64,000 bases of DNA from Paraburkholderia sp. BCC1886 (GCF_900996245.1 NZ_CAAJGK010000011.1:62001-126000), one strand, 5' to 3'. Positions 8,583 to 18,130 are shown, counted from the first letter of the stretch. The notes: a model not told the origin generated them from the sequence alone. A program made the numbers and translations.

Positions 8583-10832
8583 TTAGTGCAACGTCTCGGA
8601 CGGCGTCATGATCGGAACGTGGGTACGGTCCGAGTCCTTCCATGGCGCTTCATACGGCTGGAACACAAATTCAAGCCCTGCACAGGCGAGGATGTGTTTG
8701 ACGAGTTGCAACGGTCTGGAGCCACCGAACGGGATGACCGAGCGGTCCACCGCGTTGTAGATATTGGTCGGCTCGTCCGCTTCGAGGATCGCGTCCAGTA
8801 CCGCCTTGTGCGTGAGGGGATTGTTGTTACGGTCGATAATCTCGGCCGCAGCACGCTGCCCCACGTACGCTGCAAGAATTCGGAACTCGGCTTCGCCCCA
8901 TGCGCGAATCGGCTGAGACCGATAGGGCAGGGAGTGCTTGTCCGCATTCGTCACCTGCGACAACACACCGTAATGCTGCGTCTTGCCCGACGAGGCTGCG
9001 GTCCAGTCGTCCGCGATCTTCTCCAGCAAGATGAAGTAGACGCTGCCGATACGCACTGGCACCTTGGTCGTAATGCGACGGCCCGAGTTGCCGACATAGC
9101 TCACCGGTCCGTAGGTCGACGGATAGTGGCCTTCAAGCATGCGCACGATGTCGGTTGACTCGCGCGGGTTGTGCGTTGGCAGGAACATGTAGATGCCTGT
9201 CTTGACCACCTCGGCCAGATGCTCCGCGTGGGTCTGCATGTACTTGCCGCTGGTGAACCACGAATGCATGATCGGTGAGACGATCTCGTAGTACCCCATC
9301 AGGTATTCCCACGCCTGGTTGAACACCGCACGATTGCTCGCCTCGATTTCCTGCACGTGCTGAAGCGCTTTCTTGTCCCCTTCGGCAAGATTAAAGAGTC
9401 CACGGATGACCTTCGCCACATCACGCGAATGGGCGTTGATGTAATGCTCGTACTTCCGGCCGAGATTCATCCGGGAGACGGTCGAGTTCGGGTCCATCAC
9501 GATGTCAGCGATGTTGCCGTCGGCATCCACTGGCATGTGCGAGCGTGGCACCACCTTGCAGATCACGCCCTTACCGCCGTGCGTGTCGGTCAGCTTGAAG
9601 CCGATCGTCGGGGTGACGTCGTACTCGATTGTGAACTCGATACGCCAGTCATCGAGCGGTGCCTTGCGGTGCAGCTTGTAGATGCGTTCCTTCGTTTCCT
9701 GGACGACGGACAGGGCTTCCACAACCAGCCGGTGAAACTCCGGCGTGAGTCGTAACGATTCTTTGCGTTCGCGCTCCAGGCGACGCCATTCGTAGACGAT
9801 TTCGGAATAGAACTGGCGCCGTGCCGCGTCATAGCGCTCTGCCTGCGCGTCCATGCCGACCGGCGTCGGTGAGTTGTTCACCTGGTTGTCGTGATGCACC
9901 CGGATGTCCACGATGCGACCACCAGCGCCATCGGCATAGATCGGCTTGTCGAAGGTGCTGTCCGGCTCCATCAGGTCGTAGATACTCTGCTCGACGATTG
10001 CGAGTTCGCGGTCATAGCTGCGCGGATCCTTGTCATAGGGGCGCAGCGCCATCAGCAAGCCGTCAGCACGGATCACGTCGCCGATATCGGGAAACGCCTT
10101 GAAGGTGTGCTCATCCCCATACAGGTTGAGCGGATACGACTTCGTACCGAACTCGACCACGCGCGTCTCGTACTTCTTGAAGCCAAATTCTTTGAGCAGC
10201 TCCTGACTGATGAGGATGCCGTCCTCAGAGGTTGCCGGATGGCTCATGTAGGCCACGTTGACTTCGCGGCCGTACTTATAGCCACCGGTCTCGGTGACTG
10301 AAGGCGAGTCGGTCAGGATCGTGCCTTCCTTCAGGAAGCTTCCCTGACGCACATTCGAAAGGTCCGGCTTGATCTGGTTCTGGAAGCCGAAATACGAGTG
10401 ATAGGACGTGTGCGACGTCACATTGATGCAGCCGATTTCCTTGGTGTGGATGTTTTCGTAAATGATCACGCTGTGCGGGTTGTCCTGCCGGCGCTTGAGC
10501 AACGTGTCTTGACCGAACGTCTCGCGATAGCGATCAATCACCTTGATCACTTCGCAGTCGACCGGGACCTTGGTCTTGAACGTGTAGCGGGCGAAGTCGC
10601 GCTCGGTACCCGCCTGACAGCGCCGCTCGGTTGAGCCATTGATCACCAGACACTGACCGAGGTGCGAGGAGAACATCTGCTTACGCGCGGCCGAATCGTG
10701 GCCGTCCCACGGATTCAAACTACAGACGTTGAGCAACTCGGCGAACAGCTCGTTCGGCTCTTCACGCAATACGCCGGCACGACGCAGTGCTGAAGTCATA
10801 GGCTCACTTCCTACATTCAGACTTTGTTCCAT
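8583..10832 (-). CDS. phage non-virion RNA polymerase, beta C-terminal subunit
   Basis: 749 residues. Beta motifs in order: HPATSEDGILIS (198-209), KLTDTHGGKGVICKV (413-427, equivalent to the catalytic DKxxxRHGNKG region), MDPNSTVSRMNLGRKYEHYIN-like (446-466), and a switch-like segment IADDWTAASSGKTQHYGVLS near 600. AAGGAAGG precedes the ATG. It corresponds to phiKZ gp71-73 in content and in position before beta' C. No intron or intein is visible: the reading frame runs through the catalytic region uninterrupted. The beta N-terminal partner is not in this window. Confidence 0.93.
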   Translation of the reverse strand: MEQSLNVGSEPMTSALRRAGVLREEPNELFAELLNVCSLNPWDGHDSAARKQMFSSHLGQCLVINGSTERRCQAGTERDFARYTFKTKVPVDCEVIKVIDRYRETFGQDTLLKRRQDNPHSVIIYENIHTKEIGCINVTSHTSYHSYFGFQNQIKPDLSNVRQGSFLKEGTILTDSPSVTETGGYKYGREVNVAYMSHPATSEDGILISQELLKEFGFKKYETRVVEFGTKSYPLNLYGDEHTFKAFPDIGDVIRADGLLMALRPYDKDPRSYDRELAIVEQSIYDLMEPDSTFDKPIYADGAGGRIVDIRVHHDNQVNNSPTPVGMDAQAERYDAARRQFYSEIVYEWRRLERERKESLRLTPEFHRLVVEALSVVQETKERIYKLHRKAPLDDWRIEFTIEYDVTPTIGFKLTDTHGGKGVICKVVPRSHMPVDADGNIADIVMDPNSTVSRMNLGRKYEHYINAHSRDVAKVIRGLFNLAEGDKKALQHVQEIEASNRAVFNQAWEYLMGYYEIVSPIMHSWFTSGKYMQTHAEHLAEVVKTGIYMFLPTHNPRESTDIVRMLEGHYPSTYGPVSYVGNSGRRITTKVPVRIGSVYFILLEKIADDWTAASSGKTQHYGVLSQVTNADKHSLPYRSQPIRAWGEAEFRILAAYVGQRAAAEIIDRNNNPLTHKAVLDAILEADEPTNIYNAVDRSVIPFGGSRPLQLVKHILACAGLEFVFQPYEAPWKDSDRTHVPIMTPSETLH

Positions 10833-10859
10833 CTTGTTGCCTTCCTTGTCGTGAACCGA

Positions 10860-11147
10860 CTATTTGCGGTTGACGTGGGCGCCAGACAGGCTCGAATTGG
10901 TTTGTTTGTGCGATTGCTGCAGCGAGCTGTCGCTGGCAGCCCGATGTTCGTGGTCGGTCATCTGCTCGTCGAAGCGGATGCGTTTGGCTTGTTTGCGCTG
11001 ATGCGGATTCAATTCCGGATCGAAGTTCGGATCGACTGGATGCTCAGCCAGATGCCGGTTGCGTGTGACGGGTTTTGCCTTCGGAAAACTGTCCTTGACC
11101 TGAGCGAGATCGCTCAGACTGCTCAGCTTGATGGGTTTGTTTTGCAT
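10860..11147 (-). CDS. unknown 95-aa basic protein
   Basis: 95 residues, highly charged, with no clear globular core (MQNKPIKLSSLSDLAQVKDS ... NPHQRKQAKRIRFDEQ ... SLQQSHKQTNSSLSG); probably largely disordered. ACAAGGAAAGC precedes the ATG. A TATATCACT motif lies 56 nt upstream, so it may head the transcription unit that includes the beta C and beta' C polymerase genes. Function not recognised. Confidence 0.7.
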   Translation of the reverse strand: MQNKPIKLSSLSDLAQVKDSFPKAKPVTRNRHLAEHPVDPNFDPELNPHQRKQAKRIRFDEQMTDHEHRAASDSSLQQSHKQTNSSLSGAHVNRK

Positions 11148-11202
11148 GATGCTTTCCTTGTTTGTGCGTCGCTGATACCCACTACTGGTCCGACAACACA
11201 GT

Positions 11203-11211
11203 AGTGATATA
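11203..11211 (-). promoter_or_regulatory. TATATCACT promoter-like motif
   Basis: On the - strand TATATCACT, 56 nt before the start at 11147, in a gap flanked by divergent genes. It resembles TATATTAC, the early-promoter core reported for phiKZ. One of seven similarly placed copies. Confidence 0.65.
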
Positions 11212-11249
11212 TCAATGAAACTCTTTTCAATCTCTGTGCTTCCTTGACC

Positions 11250-11627
11250 ATGGCCACCACTACAACCACGACGCTTGCGACCCCACCGATCTTTAATCTG
11301 ATGGTGGCTACCGGTCCCACGGACTATTACGACGCGGATTTCCGCCAGGTCCTTGAGGACCACATGACGTATCTGCGTAACGTCAACACCACGACGTTGG
11401 TAACCGTGTCGGCCCAGCAGGTCTGGGAGAATGATCAGGATCTCTTTGGATACCTGCAGACGGTCCTCGTCATGCCGCTGCAGTACCACTGGGTAACGAT
11501 GCGGTTGAACGACTACACGTCTCCCGATCAATTCACGGAAGGCGTCACCCAACTGCTCATCCCGTCGTCGACCACGCTCGAACAACTGCGAAGCGCCTGG
11601 AAGACGAGCAGTACGAGCAGTTCCTGA
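11250..11627 (+). CDS. unknown 125-aa protein, possibly virion-associated
   Basis: The ATG at 11250 is used although the ribosome site is weak. The sequence begins MATTTTTTLATPPIFNLMVA and ends in a Ser/Thr run (SSTSSS), like several virion proteins in this window (for example those ending at 34275 and 62658). The central part is aromatic (GYLQTVLVMPLQYHWVTMRL). It is an isolated + strand gene with its own terminator inside a - strand cluster. A structural role is inferred from style only. Confidence 0.6.
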   Translation: MATTTTTTLATPPIFNLMVATGPTDYYDADFRQVLEDHMTYLRNVNTTTLVTVSAQQVWENDQDLFGYLQTVLVMPLQYHWVTMRLNDYTSPDQFTEGVTQLLIPSSTTLEQLRSAWKTSSTSSS

Positions 11628-11667
11628 TTGGTCAAAAGCAGACAAAGAAAAAAGAAGTCGGGGAGGA

Positions 11668-11700
11668 GGGGAGCACAAGCTCCCCTCTTTTCCTTTTATG
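11668..11700 (+). terminator. terminator with TTATGCCGTC tail
   Basis: GGGGAGC-acaa-GCTCCCC is followed on the + strand by TCTTTTCCTTTTATGCCGTC. T-rich sequence on the other side (11641-11654) lets it also serve transcripts from the right on the - strand. Confidence 0.8.
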
Positions 11701-11714
11701 CCGTCAGGTCACAC

Positions 11715-13127
11715 TCAGACCACACGCGAGCGACCATAGCCACCACCGCCTTGCCATCCTTGCTGCTGCGGATAGCTACCGGAGGCTTGCTGTGACCAGC
11801 GCGATCCCTGTTGCTGAACCGGCGCCTGGTACGGCGGCGGACCACCCGCGGCGTAAGCCACAGCCGGACGGGCAGCCATCACGGATGCGAAGTCCAACCC
11901 ACGGCCGGTGTGGGCAATCTGTCCCGGTCCTGGACCTTGCTGATGCTGATGTTGTTGGCCGTGTTGCTGGTGATGGGCAGCTGGCTGACCACGGAACATC
12001 GACTCCTGATGACGTCGCGTTGCTTCACGCTCAGCCAGGAAGTTGTCGAGGCCCTGACGATTGCCGATTGCTGGAGATCCGCTCGTGTCGACCGGTCCCG
12101 TGGCTACCGGCGTAGCTACTGCTGCCGGTGCGGCTGCTGCATGGGTCACCACTGTCGGTTCTGCGACCCGTGCCTGCGGATACGACGCGGGCAGTGCAGT
12201 GGTCGACGCTGCGGGGGTTGCGCTCGGTGCTTCGCCGCTTGCCCCTTCGTTGCCTGCCTGCATCGGTACGCTGCGGATTTCCTTCAGCATCACGCCGAGA
12301 TTGACGAAGGTGTCCTGCCAGTCGCAATCGATGAAGTACTCGTTGCCCTGATGTTCTTCATCGCCCAGCTGGTTCTCGAACGTGCTCGTGATGTCGTTCA
12401 ACGGCAGAACGATCGCGAGTGCGGCTTGCATCAAGGCATCCAGGTTCGGCGCCACATCGGAATCCGAGCCCCGGTTGTAGGACCCTTCAACCTCGATTTG
12501 CGGGAACATGAATTCCATCAGGGCGATCAGGCTTTCCTTGTCCTTCACCCGGCACTTGATGCCCCAGATGTCGCTGCCTTCACGCTTGAGTTCCTGATAG
12601 AGCGGGAAGCTCACGACGCCGACACGCTTGTGACGCTTGCCGCCAACCGAGCCGGTCTTCTTCAGGAAGATGCCGACTATCCGGCGAGCTGCCTGATCGG
12701 CCGGCATCGCGCCAAGGATCTTCTTGAACAGATCGTAGGTCTTCGCATCCACGGTCTTCACCTTGGACAGGAATTCCGACTGATCGGGCGAGAGCTTCGC
12801 GTGCTCGTCCTGCGAGATCGCAATCGAGAGCAGCTGCGCCATCAGTTCGGCCGCCACCATGTTGAAGCGCAGCATCAGCAAGGAGCGATACTTCTCGAGC
12901 ACTTCCGATTCGCCGCGGGTGATGGACTCCGCCAACGGATGAAACAGCACGATCGCTGACTTGTCCGGGTTGGCCAGATGCTCTTGCGTCGGCAACGCCA
13001 GACGCTTGCCCTTGATCAGCACCGGATGGGCCTGCTTGCCCAACCTGCCCGAGACCAGGTTGTCGCTGGTGACCACCAGGTTCGCGGTGGCCATCAACTG
13101 TTTGTATAACGCGATTAGTGAAACCAC
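11715..13127 (-). CDS. large unknown protein with low-complexity C-terminus
   Basis: 470 residues from a GTG start at 13127 that has AGGGAGTACGAAA before it. Residues 1-290 look globular (TANLVVTSDNLVSGRLGKQA ..., VGVVSFPLYQELKREGSDIW, FPQIEVEGSYNRG). Residues 300-470 are Ala/Pro/Gln/His/Gly-rich, with a His/Gln tract near 400 and a Gly/Tyr/Arg end (GGGGYGRSRVV). It sits between the beta C subunit and a possible gp68-like subunit; in phiKZ the proteins between gp68 and gp71 occupy this place. Function not recognised. Confidence 0.75.
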   Translation of the reverse strand: MVSLIALYKQLMATANLVVTSDNLVSGRLGKQAHPVLIKGKRLALPTQEHLANPDKSAIVLFHPLAESITRGESEVLEKYRSLLMLRFNMVAAELMAQLLSIAISQDEHAKLSPDQSEFLSKVKTVDAKTYDLFKKILGAMPADQAARRIVGIFLKKTGSVGGKRHKRVGVVSFPLYQELKREGSDIWGIKCRVKDKESLIALMEFMFPQIEVEGSYNRGSDSDVAPNLDALMQAALAIVLPLNDITSTFENQLGDEEHQGNEYFIDCDWQDTFVNLGVMLKEIRSVPMQAGNEGASGEAPSATPAASTTALPASYPQARVAEPTVVTHAAAAPAAVATPVATGPVDTSGSPAIGNRQGLDNFLAEREATRRHQESMFRGQPAAHHQQHGQQHQHQQGPGPGQIAHTGRGLDFASVMAARPAVAYAAGGPPPYQAPVQQQGSRWSQQASGSYPQQQGWQGGGGYGRSRVV

Positions 13128-13143
13128 TTTCGTACTCCCTTTT

Positions 13144-14661
13144 TTAGATCACGCCGAACTTCGGGCGATCGCCAGCCGGTGAACCCGGCATGCCGTGATG
13201 GTCGGTGAGGTGATGGAAGATCTGCTCGAAGTCCTGCGAAAGCGTCGACGAGAGTTGATGGTTGTTCGTGATAACCGGCACGAGCAAGGCATCGGCGAAG
13301 CTGGGTGTGACGTAGTCGATCATCGGACCGCCGTCGAGCGAAATACGAATCCACGTTTCGCCAATCAGATCCGCCCGCATTTCGATATAGAAATCGATGC
13401 CGTTTCGGTCCGAGATGTCGTTCAGGATCATGTGCTCGAGGCGGACAATGAAGTTCTGCACGTACGGACCCAAGTCCTGCGAGCTGAACCCTTCGGCGTT
13501 GGCGATCATCGTGCTCACGCGACTTGACGGATCGAGTGGGTTGTTGCCAGTCATCGCGCCCGTTAGCACCCGACGATTGGTGGTCGTGAACACCAACTGC
13601 GTGAGCGTCAGGTCCATCATCAGCGCCGGTACCGATTGGCTCAGAATGGTGGCGACTTGCGTCAGACGGTCCGAGCCACCCCAGTCCTGCGAGAGACCGG
13701 CATTCGCGAAGTGCATGCTGCCGTTGCCCGGGCCGGCCGCGCTCGTATTCCCCTGCGTCGCGACCGTCGTGCGTTGCTCCACATTGGGATCCAGTCGCAG
13801 CAGATCCTGGAAGACGAAGAAGTTCGACATCTGCCCGTCGCGCACCTTCTGCATCGCCGAGAAGAACGGGTTCAGCGCCACGGCCGTTTCTTGCGCGTAG
13901 CCCCGGGCCTGTTCGTACACGTCCTGTTCCTGTTGGACGCCGAACTCGTTTTCCATCGACGCGGTCTTGTACGTGTCGAGCAGCTTCGCCGCGTAGTCCG
14001 CCGCGATGTTGTTCCCACGGCGGGATGCCACCGGAACCGAGGACAAGACCGTGCGGGTGTCATGCACGTCGCCCAAGCCGGTCACATGGTTCAGTTCCAT
14101 CGATGCGTAGACGTCTTCCGGACGCATGCGATGCATCTTGTTCGGCGTGTACGTGTCGATGTAGCTCGAATCGACTAGCACGTGTGCGTTCTCTGCCACG
14201 TTCGTATAGATCTGGTTGCCGAACGGCGTGTTTTCCACCGTGTGCCGAACTTGCACGATCGAGTTGATGTAGAACTCCATGCGCGGATCGATCGACTGCG
14301 TGTGGATGATGATGCCAGGGTGGTCCGTATAGCCGAGCACGATCACCACGGCCATGCTGCCCGACAGACGTTGGCGGATCTCCACTTCCATCATGAAGCG
14401 CAAACGCCGTTCGCCCCAGCCACCAACGATGCCAATCGCGGATTCGGGTGTTGCCGACGGCGCGATCACCTGGTTCGCCACACCGGCCAGCAGCGACGGT
14501 GTGAAGCGACGGGTCTGGTCCAGTGAGTTGGCCAGTGCATCGAGGGTGTAACCCTGCACGTTGGTTTCCCACGGCCGACGGTACTGCGGGTTATACGTGC
14601 CAGTTTCAGCGAGGAGGAGTCGCTTGACAGTGATGCTCGACGGCGTGCTGTGGTCATTCAT
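13144..14661 (-). CDS. large unknown protein of the RNA polymerase cluster
   Basis: 505 residues; AAAGGAGCTTCTAAAAA precedes the ATG. The N-terminal half is beta-rich (MAVVIVLGYTDHPGIIIHTQ), the middle has Asn/Thr/Gly-rich segments, and the C-terminal part includes FIVRLEHMILNDISDRNGID. No catalytic signature found. It is 3 nt from the next upstream gene and within the cluster that leads to the RNA polymerase subunits, suggesting co-expression. It may match the phiKZ gp69 position, from remembered order only. Confidence 0.75.
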   Translation of the reverse strand: MNDHSTPSSITVKRLLLAETGTYNPQYRRPWETNVQGYTLDALANSLDQTRRFTPSLLAGVANQVIAPSATPESAIGIVGGWGERRLRFMMEVEIRQRLSGSMAVVIVLGYTDHPGIIIHTQSIDPRMEFYINSIVQVRHTVENTPFGNQIYTNVAENAHVLVDSSYIDTYTPNKMHRMRPEDVYASMELNHVTGLGDVHDTRTVLSSVPVASRRGNNIAADYAAKLLDTYKTASMENEFGVQQEQDVYEQARGYAQETAVALNPFFSAMQKVRDGQMSNFFVFQDLLRLDPNVEQRTTVATQGNTSAAGPGNGSMHFANAGLSQDWGGSDRLTQVATILSQSVPALMMDLTLTQLVFTTTNRRVLTGAMTGNNPLDPSSRVSTMIANAEGFSSQDLGPYVQNFIVRLEHMILNDISDRNGIDFYIEMRADLIGETWIRISLDGGPMIDYVTPSFADALLVPVITNNHQLSSTLSQDFEQIFHHLTDHHGMPGSPAGDRPKFGVI

Positions 14662-14664
14662 TTT

Positions 14665-16230
14665 TTAGAAGCTCCTTTGTGCCAGCGCAAGGGAGAGTTG
14701 CGCCAGTTTGATTTTGATGTTCGGGGGGACGGCGTAATGGCGATCGCGCGGGTTCTGTGTGACTTGCCCGACCCACTCGGACGGCAACGTCAAGCGCCAG
14801 TCGTGCTCACTGAGGCCCTTCGTCAACGAATCGATTGCCACTTCAGCCGATGTCGGCAGACGTGGACTCTTCTGCTTGCCCGACTGGCGTCGCGGATGCG
14901 GATACCACTTCGCCAGTTCATCGAGCATGGGCGCGGGAATGCGTGCCTTCGAGTCCGAAGCAGTCAGATGCATGACGTCCTCGTTTTTGCGGGCAACAGC
15001 ACTTACCAAAGCGGCCAGTTCGGGATAGCCCTTGTGCCAGTAGATCGCTTGTGCGGCTGCGATTGCCTGGAGGCTGGAGAGGCGTACGAGATGCAGCTGA
15101 CCGCGAGGCTGCAGCTGATTGCGCGGCTTCAGTGCAAACATCGCCAGAAGCTTCTGTTCCTTGTAGGTCATCTCGTTTTCCAGCGAGCGCACGGATTCGA
15201 AGGACATGTCGAGATATTCCAGCGGCATGTCCGGCGCAATGGCCAGCGCAATGCGGCGCATGTCGCGCGCATAGAACGAGATCGGGGCGATCTTGCCCTC
15301 GGACACCGGCAACTTGACCTTGCAGCTCTCGAGCTTCGATTGCTGGTTCTCGGCGTTATCCTGGTTTCGACCCTCGACTTCCTTTTTCTTCACGATCCCG
15401 CTGAAGCCACTATCGGAATTGCCGCGCGTCTTGTACTTGATGAAGTTGAAGATGCGACTCACGAGATGAGAGTTCGGGTCGGTGCCGCGCACGTCACCGA
15501 TCGATAGCTTGCGTACCAGCACGAGCCCCACCACGAGGTACGGATAGTCCTCAACAGAGATGCCCTTGAAGACGTGGGCGCTGTTGGCAACATCGATCAG
15601 CTTGTTGTCGCTCGGGATCATCGACTCGACGTACGCGCGTAGCCGATCCATGTGCTCGGAGTTCGCCAGATCCGTACGGGAGAGCAACTGGAACGCGTAG
15701 TACTCTTTCCAGATCGTTCCCGATTCTTCGCGCGTGCGAGCGATGAACTCGCCCCAGACCGGCAGAATCACGCGCAGCGAGATCGAGATAGCCACGAGCC
15801 AGCTATAGTCTTCGCGCAGATACGTGCCTTCGCGCGTACCCGGCATGTCGTACTGCACGAAGTGTTCTTTCAGATCACTTGGGTAGTAGATGTTGCTGCG
15901 AAAATCCATCCAGTGCTTGATGTCGGACAGGCTGTTGTGCTCGTAGAGCTGTGCGACGAGCTTGTACAAGCGAAGCTTCAGCTCCTCCGACTCGAAGAAT
16001 TCGCCAAAGACGTCCTTGATCTCGCGATACGTTGCAAAGATCTGATCCTGCTTCTCCATGGGCAACGTCGCCCAGTACTGATTGATCTGCTCGAAGATGT
16101 TGTACTCAAGCTCCTTGATAATGGTCTTGAAATCGCTGATGTTCCAGTCGATGGTTTCCCCGCGATGCGACAGGGTGACCTCGCTACGGCTCGTATCAAT
16201 CAAACCGAGTTTGCCAATTTGCAGTTCCAA
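14665..16230 (-). CDS. possible fifth subunit of the non-virion RNA polymerase (gp68-like)
   Basis: 521 residues from a TTG start with GAGGAGATCAGTT just upstream; no ATG lies near the N-terminus. The protein is mostly helical (EKQDQIFATYREIKDVFGEF..., YKEQKLLAMFALKPRNQLQP) with no known catalytic motif. Position and approximate length agree with phiKZ gp68, the promoter-recognition subunit of the non-virion polymerase, which precedes the beta C gene by two genes as here. A TATATCACC motif lies 41 nt upstream. The identity is synteny-based inference; I cannot align it to gp68 here. Confidence 0.5.
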   Translation of the reverse strand: MELQIGKLGLIDTSRSEVTLSHRGETIDWNISDFKTIIKELEYNIFEQINQYWATLPMEKQDQIFATYREIKDVFGEFFESEELKLRLYKLVAQLYEHNSLSDIKHWMDFRSNIYYPSDLKEHFVQYDMPGTREGTYLREDYSWLVAISISLRVILPVWGEFIARTREESGTIWKEYYAFQLLSRTDLANSEHMDRLRAYVESMIPSDNKLIDVANSAHVFKGISVEDYPYLVVGLVLVRKLSIGDVRGTDPNSHLVSRIFNFIKYKTRGNSDSGFSGIVKKKEVEGRNQDNAENQQSKLESCKVKLPVSEGKIAPISFYARDMRRIALAIAPDMPLEYLDMSFESVRSLENEMTYKEQKLLAMFALKPRNQLQPRGQLHLVRLSSLQAIAAAQAIYWHKGYPELAALVSAVARKNEDVMHLTASDSKARIPAPMLDELAKWYPHPRRQSGKQKSPRLPTSAEVAIDSLTKGLSEHDWRLTLPSEWVGQVTQNPRDRHYAVPPNIKIKLAQLSLALAQRSF

Positions 16231-16270
16231 AACTGATCTCCTCAGGAACAGTAACGACAGTGTCTAGTTC

Positions 16271-16279
16271 GGTGATATA
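16271..16279 (-). promoter_or_regulatory. TATATCACC promoter-like motif
   Basis: On the - strand TATATCACC, 41 nt before the TTG start at 16230. It differs from the other copies at the last base only. Confidence 0.6.
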
Positions 16280-16350
16280 TCGCCGAAATCGAATTCAATC
16301 GCGCGCAATACTGTTCGAGCATGTGCTTGGTGATAGGGCTTGTTATTCAC

Positions 16351-16418
16351 GCCGTCCCAGCGAACTGAGACGGCGGCTCAAGGAACTGACCGTGCGTTTT
16401 GCGTTGGTCAGCTCCTTG
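16351..16418 (-). other. two adjacent strong hairpins after ssb
   Basis: First, 16379-16391 with 16406-16418 (CAAGGAACTGACC / GGTCAGCTCCTTG, one G-T mismatch). Second, 16351-16360 with 16365-16374 (GCCGTCCCAG / CTGAGACGGC) closing a CGAA/TTCG tetraloop. Neither is followed by a T-run on the - strand, so they are not plain terminators; they could protect the ssb mRNA 3' end or mark processing. Confidence 0.5.
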
Positions 16419-16441
16419 ATTGGCTTATTGAAAATTCGTTT

Positions 16442-17173
16442 TTACCAGGGGATGTCTTCGTCGACGGTTTCCTGGCGTCCGCCGCTACCGCCGCCGCCAC
16501 CACCGCCGTAGTTGCTGTTGCCACCACGGTTGTAGTTGCCGCCACCATTGCGTTGGCCACCACCGCCGCCACCGCCTTGATCCGGCTTCTTCTCCGGCTC
16601 GACGTAGTTGTCGCAGAGCATCACAGCCATCATGATTTCGAGCAGCTTGATCCAGCCCTTGGCGAACAGCACCGAGCACTCGCCCTTGCTGTATTGCTCG
16701 CCCGTCTTGTGGAAGAAGGCGTGGAAGTCGTTCGAACCGAACGGGAACTTGATGCGCGGGCGGTCCTTCGCGGTGACCGACACCCACACCACGCCTTCAG
16801 CGTCCTTGCCGCAGTGCAACTCGGAGACGACGACTGGCGATTCGCTGCGCTTGCCGCCCGGGAAGATAAAGTTCTTGTTCTCGATCTTCACCTTGTCTTC
16901 GGTGCCCGCCGGCGCTTCGAGGACGGAGTTCAGCTTTTGCAGGAAGACCATGAACACGACGGCGTCGAGGTTCGCGGTGATCTTGCCGTACTGCTTGTCG
17001 GCTCCTTGGTCATCGGGGTCGTTTGTGTAGACGGTGATACGGGGGTTGTTCTTGAACAGGTTGAGCTGCAAGCTCGAATACTTGCCCTTGGCCGTCGGAC
17101 ACGGTGTCGACAGATGCAACTTACGGTTGTCGAACGCGTTCTTCTCTCGCGGTGCGGGTCGGAAATCACTCAT
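16442..17173 (-). CDS. ssb: single-stranded DNA-binding protein
   Basis: 243 residues. Residues 30-180 form a beta-rich, OB-like domain (YSSLQLNLFKNNPRITVYTN; FIFPGGKRSESPVVVSELHC). Residues 200-232 are a Gly/Asn/Arg-rich linker and the protein ends ETVDEDIPW, nearly the acidic tip DDDIPF of bacterial SSB that recruits partner proteins. Linker plus tip make the call; the OB sequence itself is diverged. It heads the gene group leading to the polymerase subunits and is expected to coat ssDNA at phage forks. Confidence 0.8.
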   Translation of the reverse strand: MSDFRPAPREKNAFDNRKLHLSTPCPTAKGKYSSLQLNLFKNNPRITVYTNDPDDQGADKQYGKITANLDAVVFMVFLQKLNSVLEAPAGTEDKVKIENKNFIFPGGKRSESPVVVSELHCGKDAEGVVWVSVTAKDRPRIKFPFGSNDFHAFFHKTGEQYSKGECSVLFAKGWIKLLEIMMAVMLCDNYVEPEKKPDQGGGGGGGQRNGGGNYNRGGNSNYGGGGGGGSGGRQETVDEDIPW

Positions 17174-17240
17174 GATTCAATGTCCTGATGTTCTTCGGAT
17201 TTTCGTTTGGCGGGGGTGACAAACGATACTCACGTTGGAT

Positions 17241-17274
17241 AAAAAAACTCCGCGCTATCGTGTTAAGGCGCGAC
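17241..17274 (-). terminator. intrinsic terminator
   Basis: On the - strand CGCGC-N12-GCGCG is followed by GAGTTTTTTT. The stem begins next to the stop of the gene ending at 17263. Confidence 0.7.
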
Positions 17275-18126
17275 GAGTAAGCTCTTGAAAAGGTCGCGTT
17301 TCGGCGCGTCCTTGATGAAGTCCGCGCAGAAGCGGATCCGGTCTGACGTAGTGACGGCTGACCAGTTAAACCGAGTTGCAAGTTCGAGCACCTCCTTACG
17401 TAATTTCGGATCTAGCGTCCGGAACGTTTCGCCATCGCCCATGACTTGAATCAGGTCTTCCCGGAAAGGGATCTGGGCGAGTTCGCGACCATTGCTGTAC
17501 TTCGTGTACCAAAGTGCCCGGTCCTTAATGCGACCCGTGTGTGACTCGAGCAGCGAGAGACTGCGAAAGGCGCGATAGGAGAGAAGGTCATACGCGTGAT
17601 GCGTGATGATCAGCGTCTTGGGGGCAGGGACCTTCTCGGGCGTGAGCTTGCGATCAAAGATGAGGATCGGGTCATCCCGGTCCCGGTTCTGCTGCGCGAT
17701 CAGTGCCATCGTCTGCTTCAGAATCACGGCGTTAGCCTTCATCCGATCGGTACTGTCAACGCGAAACGCAGCGTACGGATAGGCTTGCGCCATGCCCTTG
17801 TACTTGCTCAGATAGAAGACCGGCTTGCAACGACCATTCGATCCCTCGTTCACGATCTCGGTGATCTGCTCCATTTCTTCATTGAGCGTGATCGCGATTT
17901 CATCGGGACTGACCATGGCACCCGAGACTTTGTCCATGGCGCCGAGGAAGTTACGGAACAACGTGCGCATGTTCACGAACAGTTGCTCGTACTCCAGAAT
18001 CGGTGCTGACTTCACGGGTGGCAGATCTGGATGAATCCCGAAAGCTCCCTCGAGCGCGAGTGATGTCGAGATCGACACGGGATACTGGCCCACTGCGCGG
18101 GCGGAAATGCCGGGATTCAAATCCAT
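17263..18126 (-). CDS. unknown 287-aa protein
   Basis: 287 residues beginning MDLNPGISARAVGQYPVSIS. GGTGAAAAG precedes the ATG. The central region is helical and acidic (ITLNEEMEQITEIVNE) and a later part has ILIFDRKLTPEKVPAPKTLI and LIITHHAYDLLSYRAF. No Walker, nuclease or zinc motif is evident. It is 5 nt after the SbcD-like gene, so it is probably co-translated with it and may act in DNA metabolism. Not recognised. Confidence 0.7.
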   Translation of the reverse strand: MDLNPGISARAVGQYPVSISTSLALEGAFGIHPDLPPVKSAPILEYEQLFVNMRTLFRNFLGAMDKVSGAMVSPDEIAITLNEEMEQITEIVNEGSNGRCKPVFYLSKYKGMAQAYPYAAFRVDSTDRMKANAVILKQTMALIAQQNRDRDDPILIFDRKLTPEKVPAPKTLIITHHAYDLLSYRAFRSLSLLESHTGRIKDRALWYTKYSNGRELAQIPFREDLIQVMGDGETFRTLDPKLRKEVLELATRFNWSAVTTSDRIRFCADFIKDAPKRDLFKSLLVAP

Positions 18127-18130
18127 CTTT

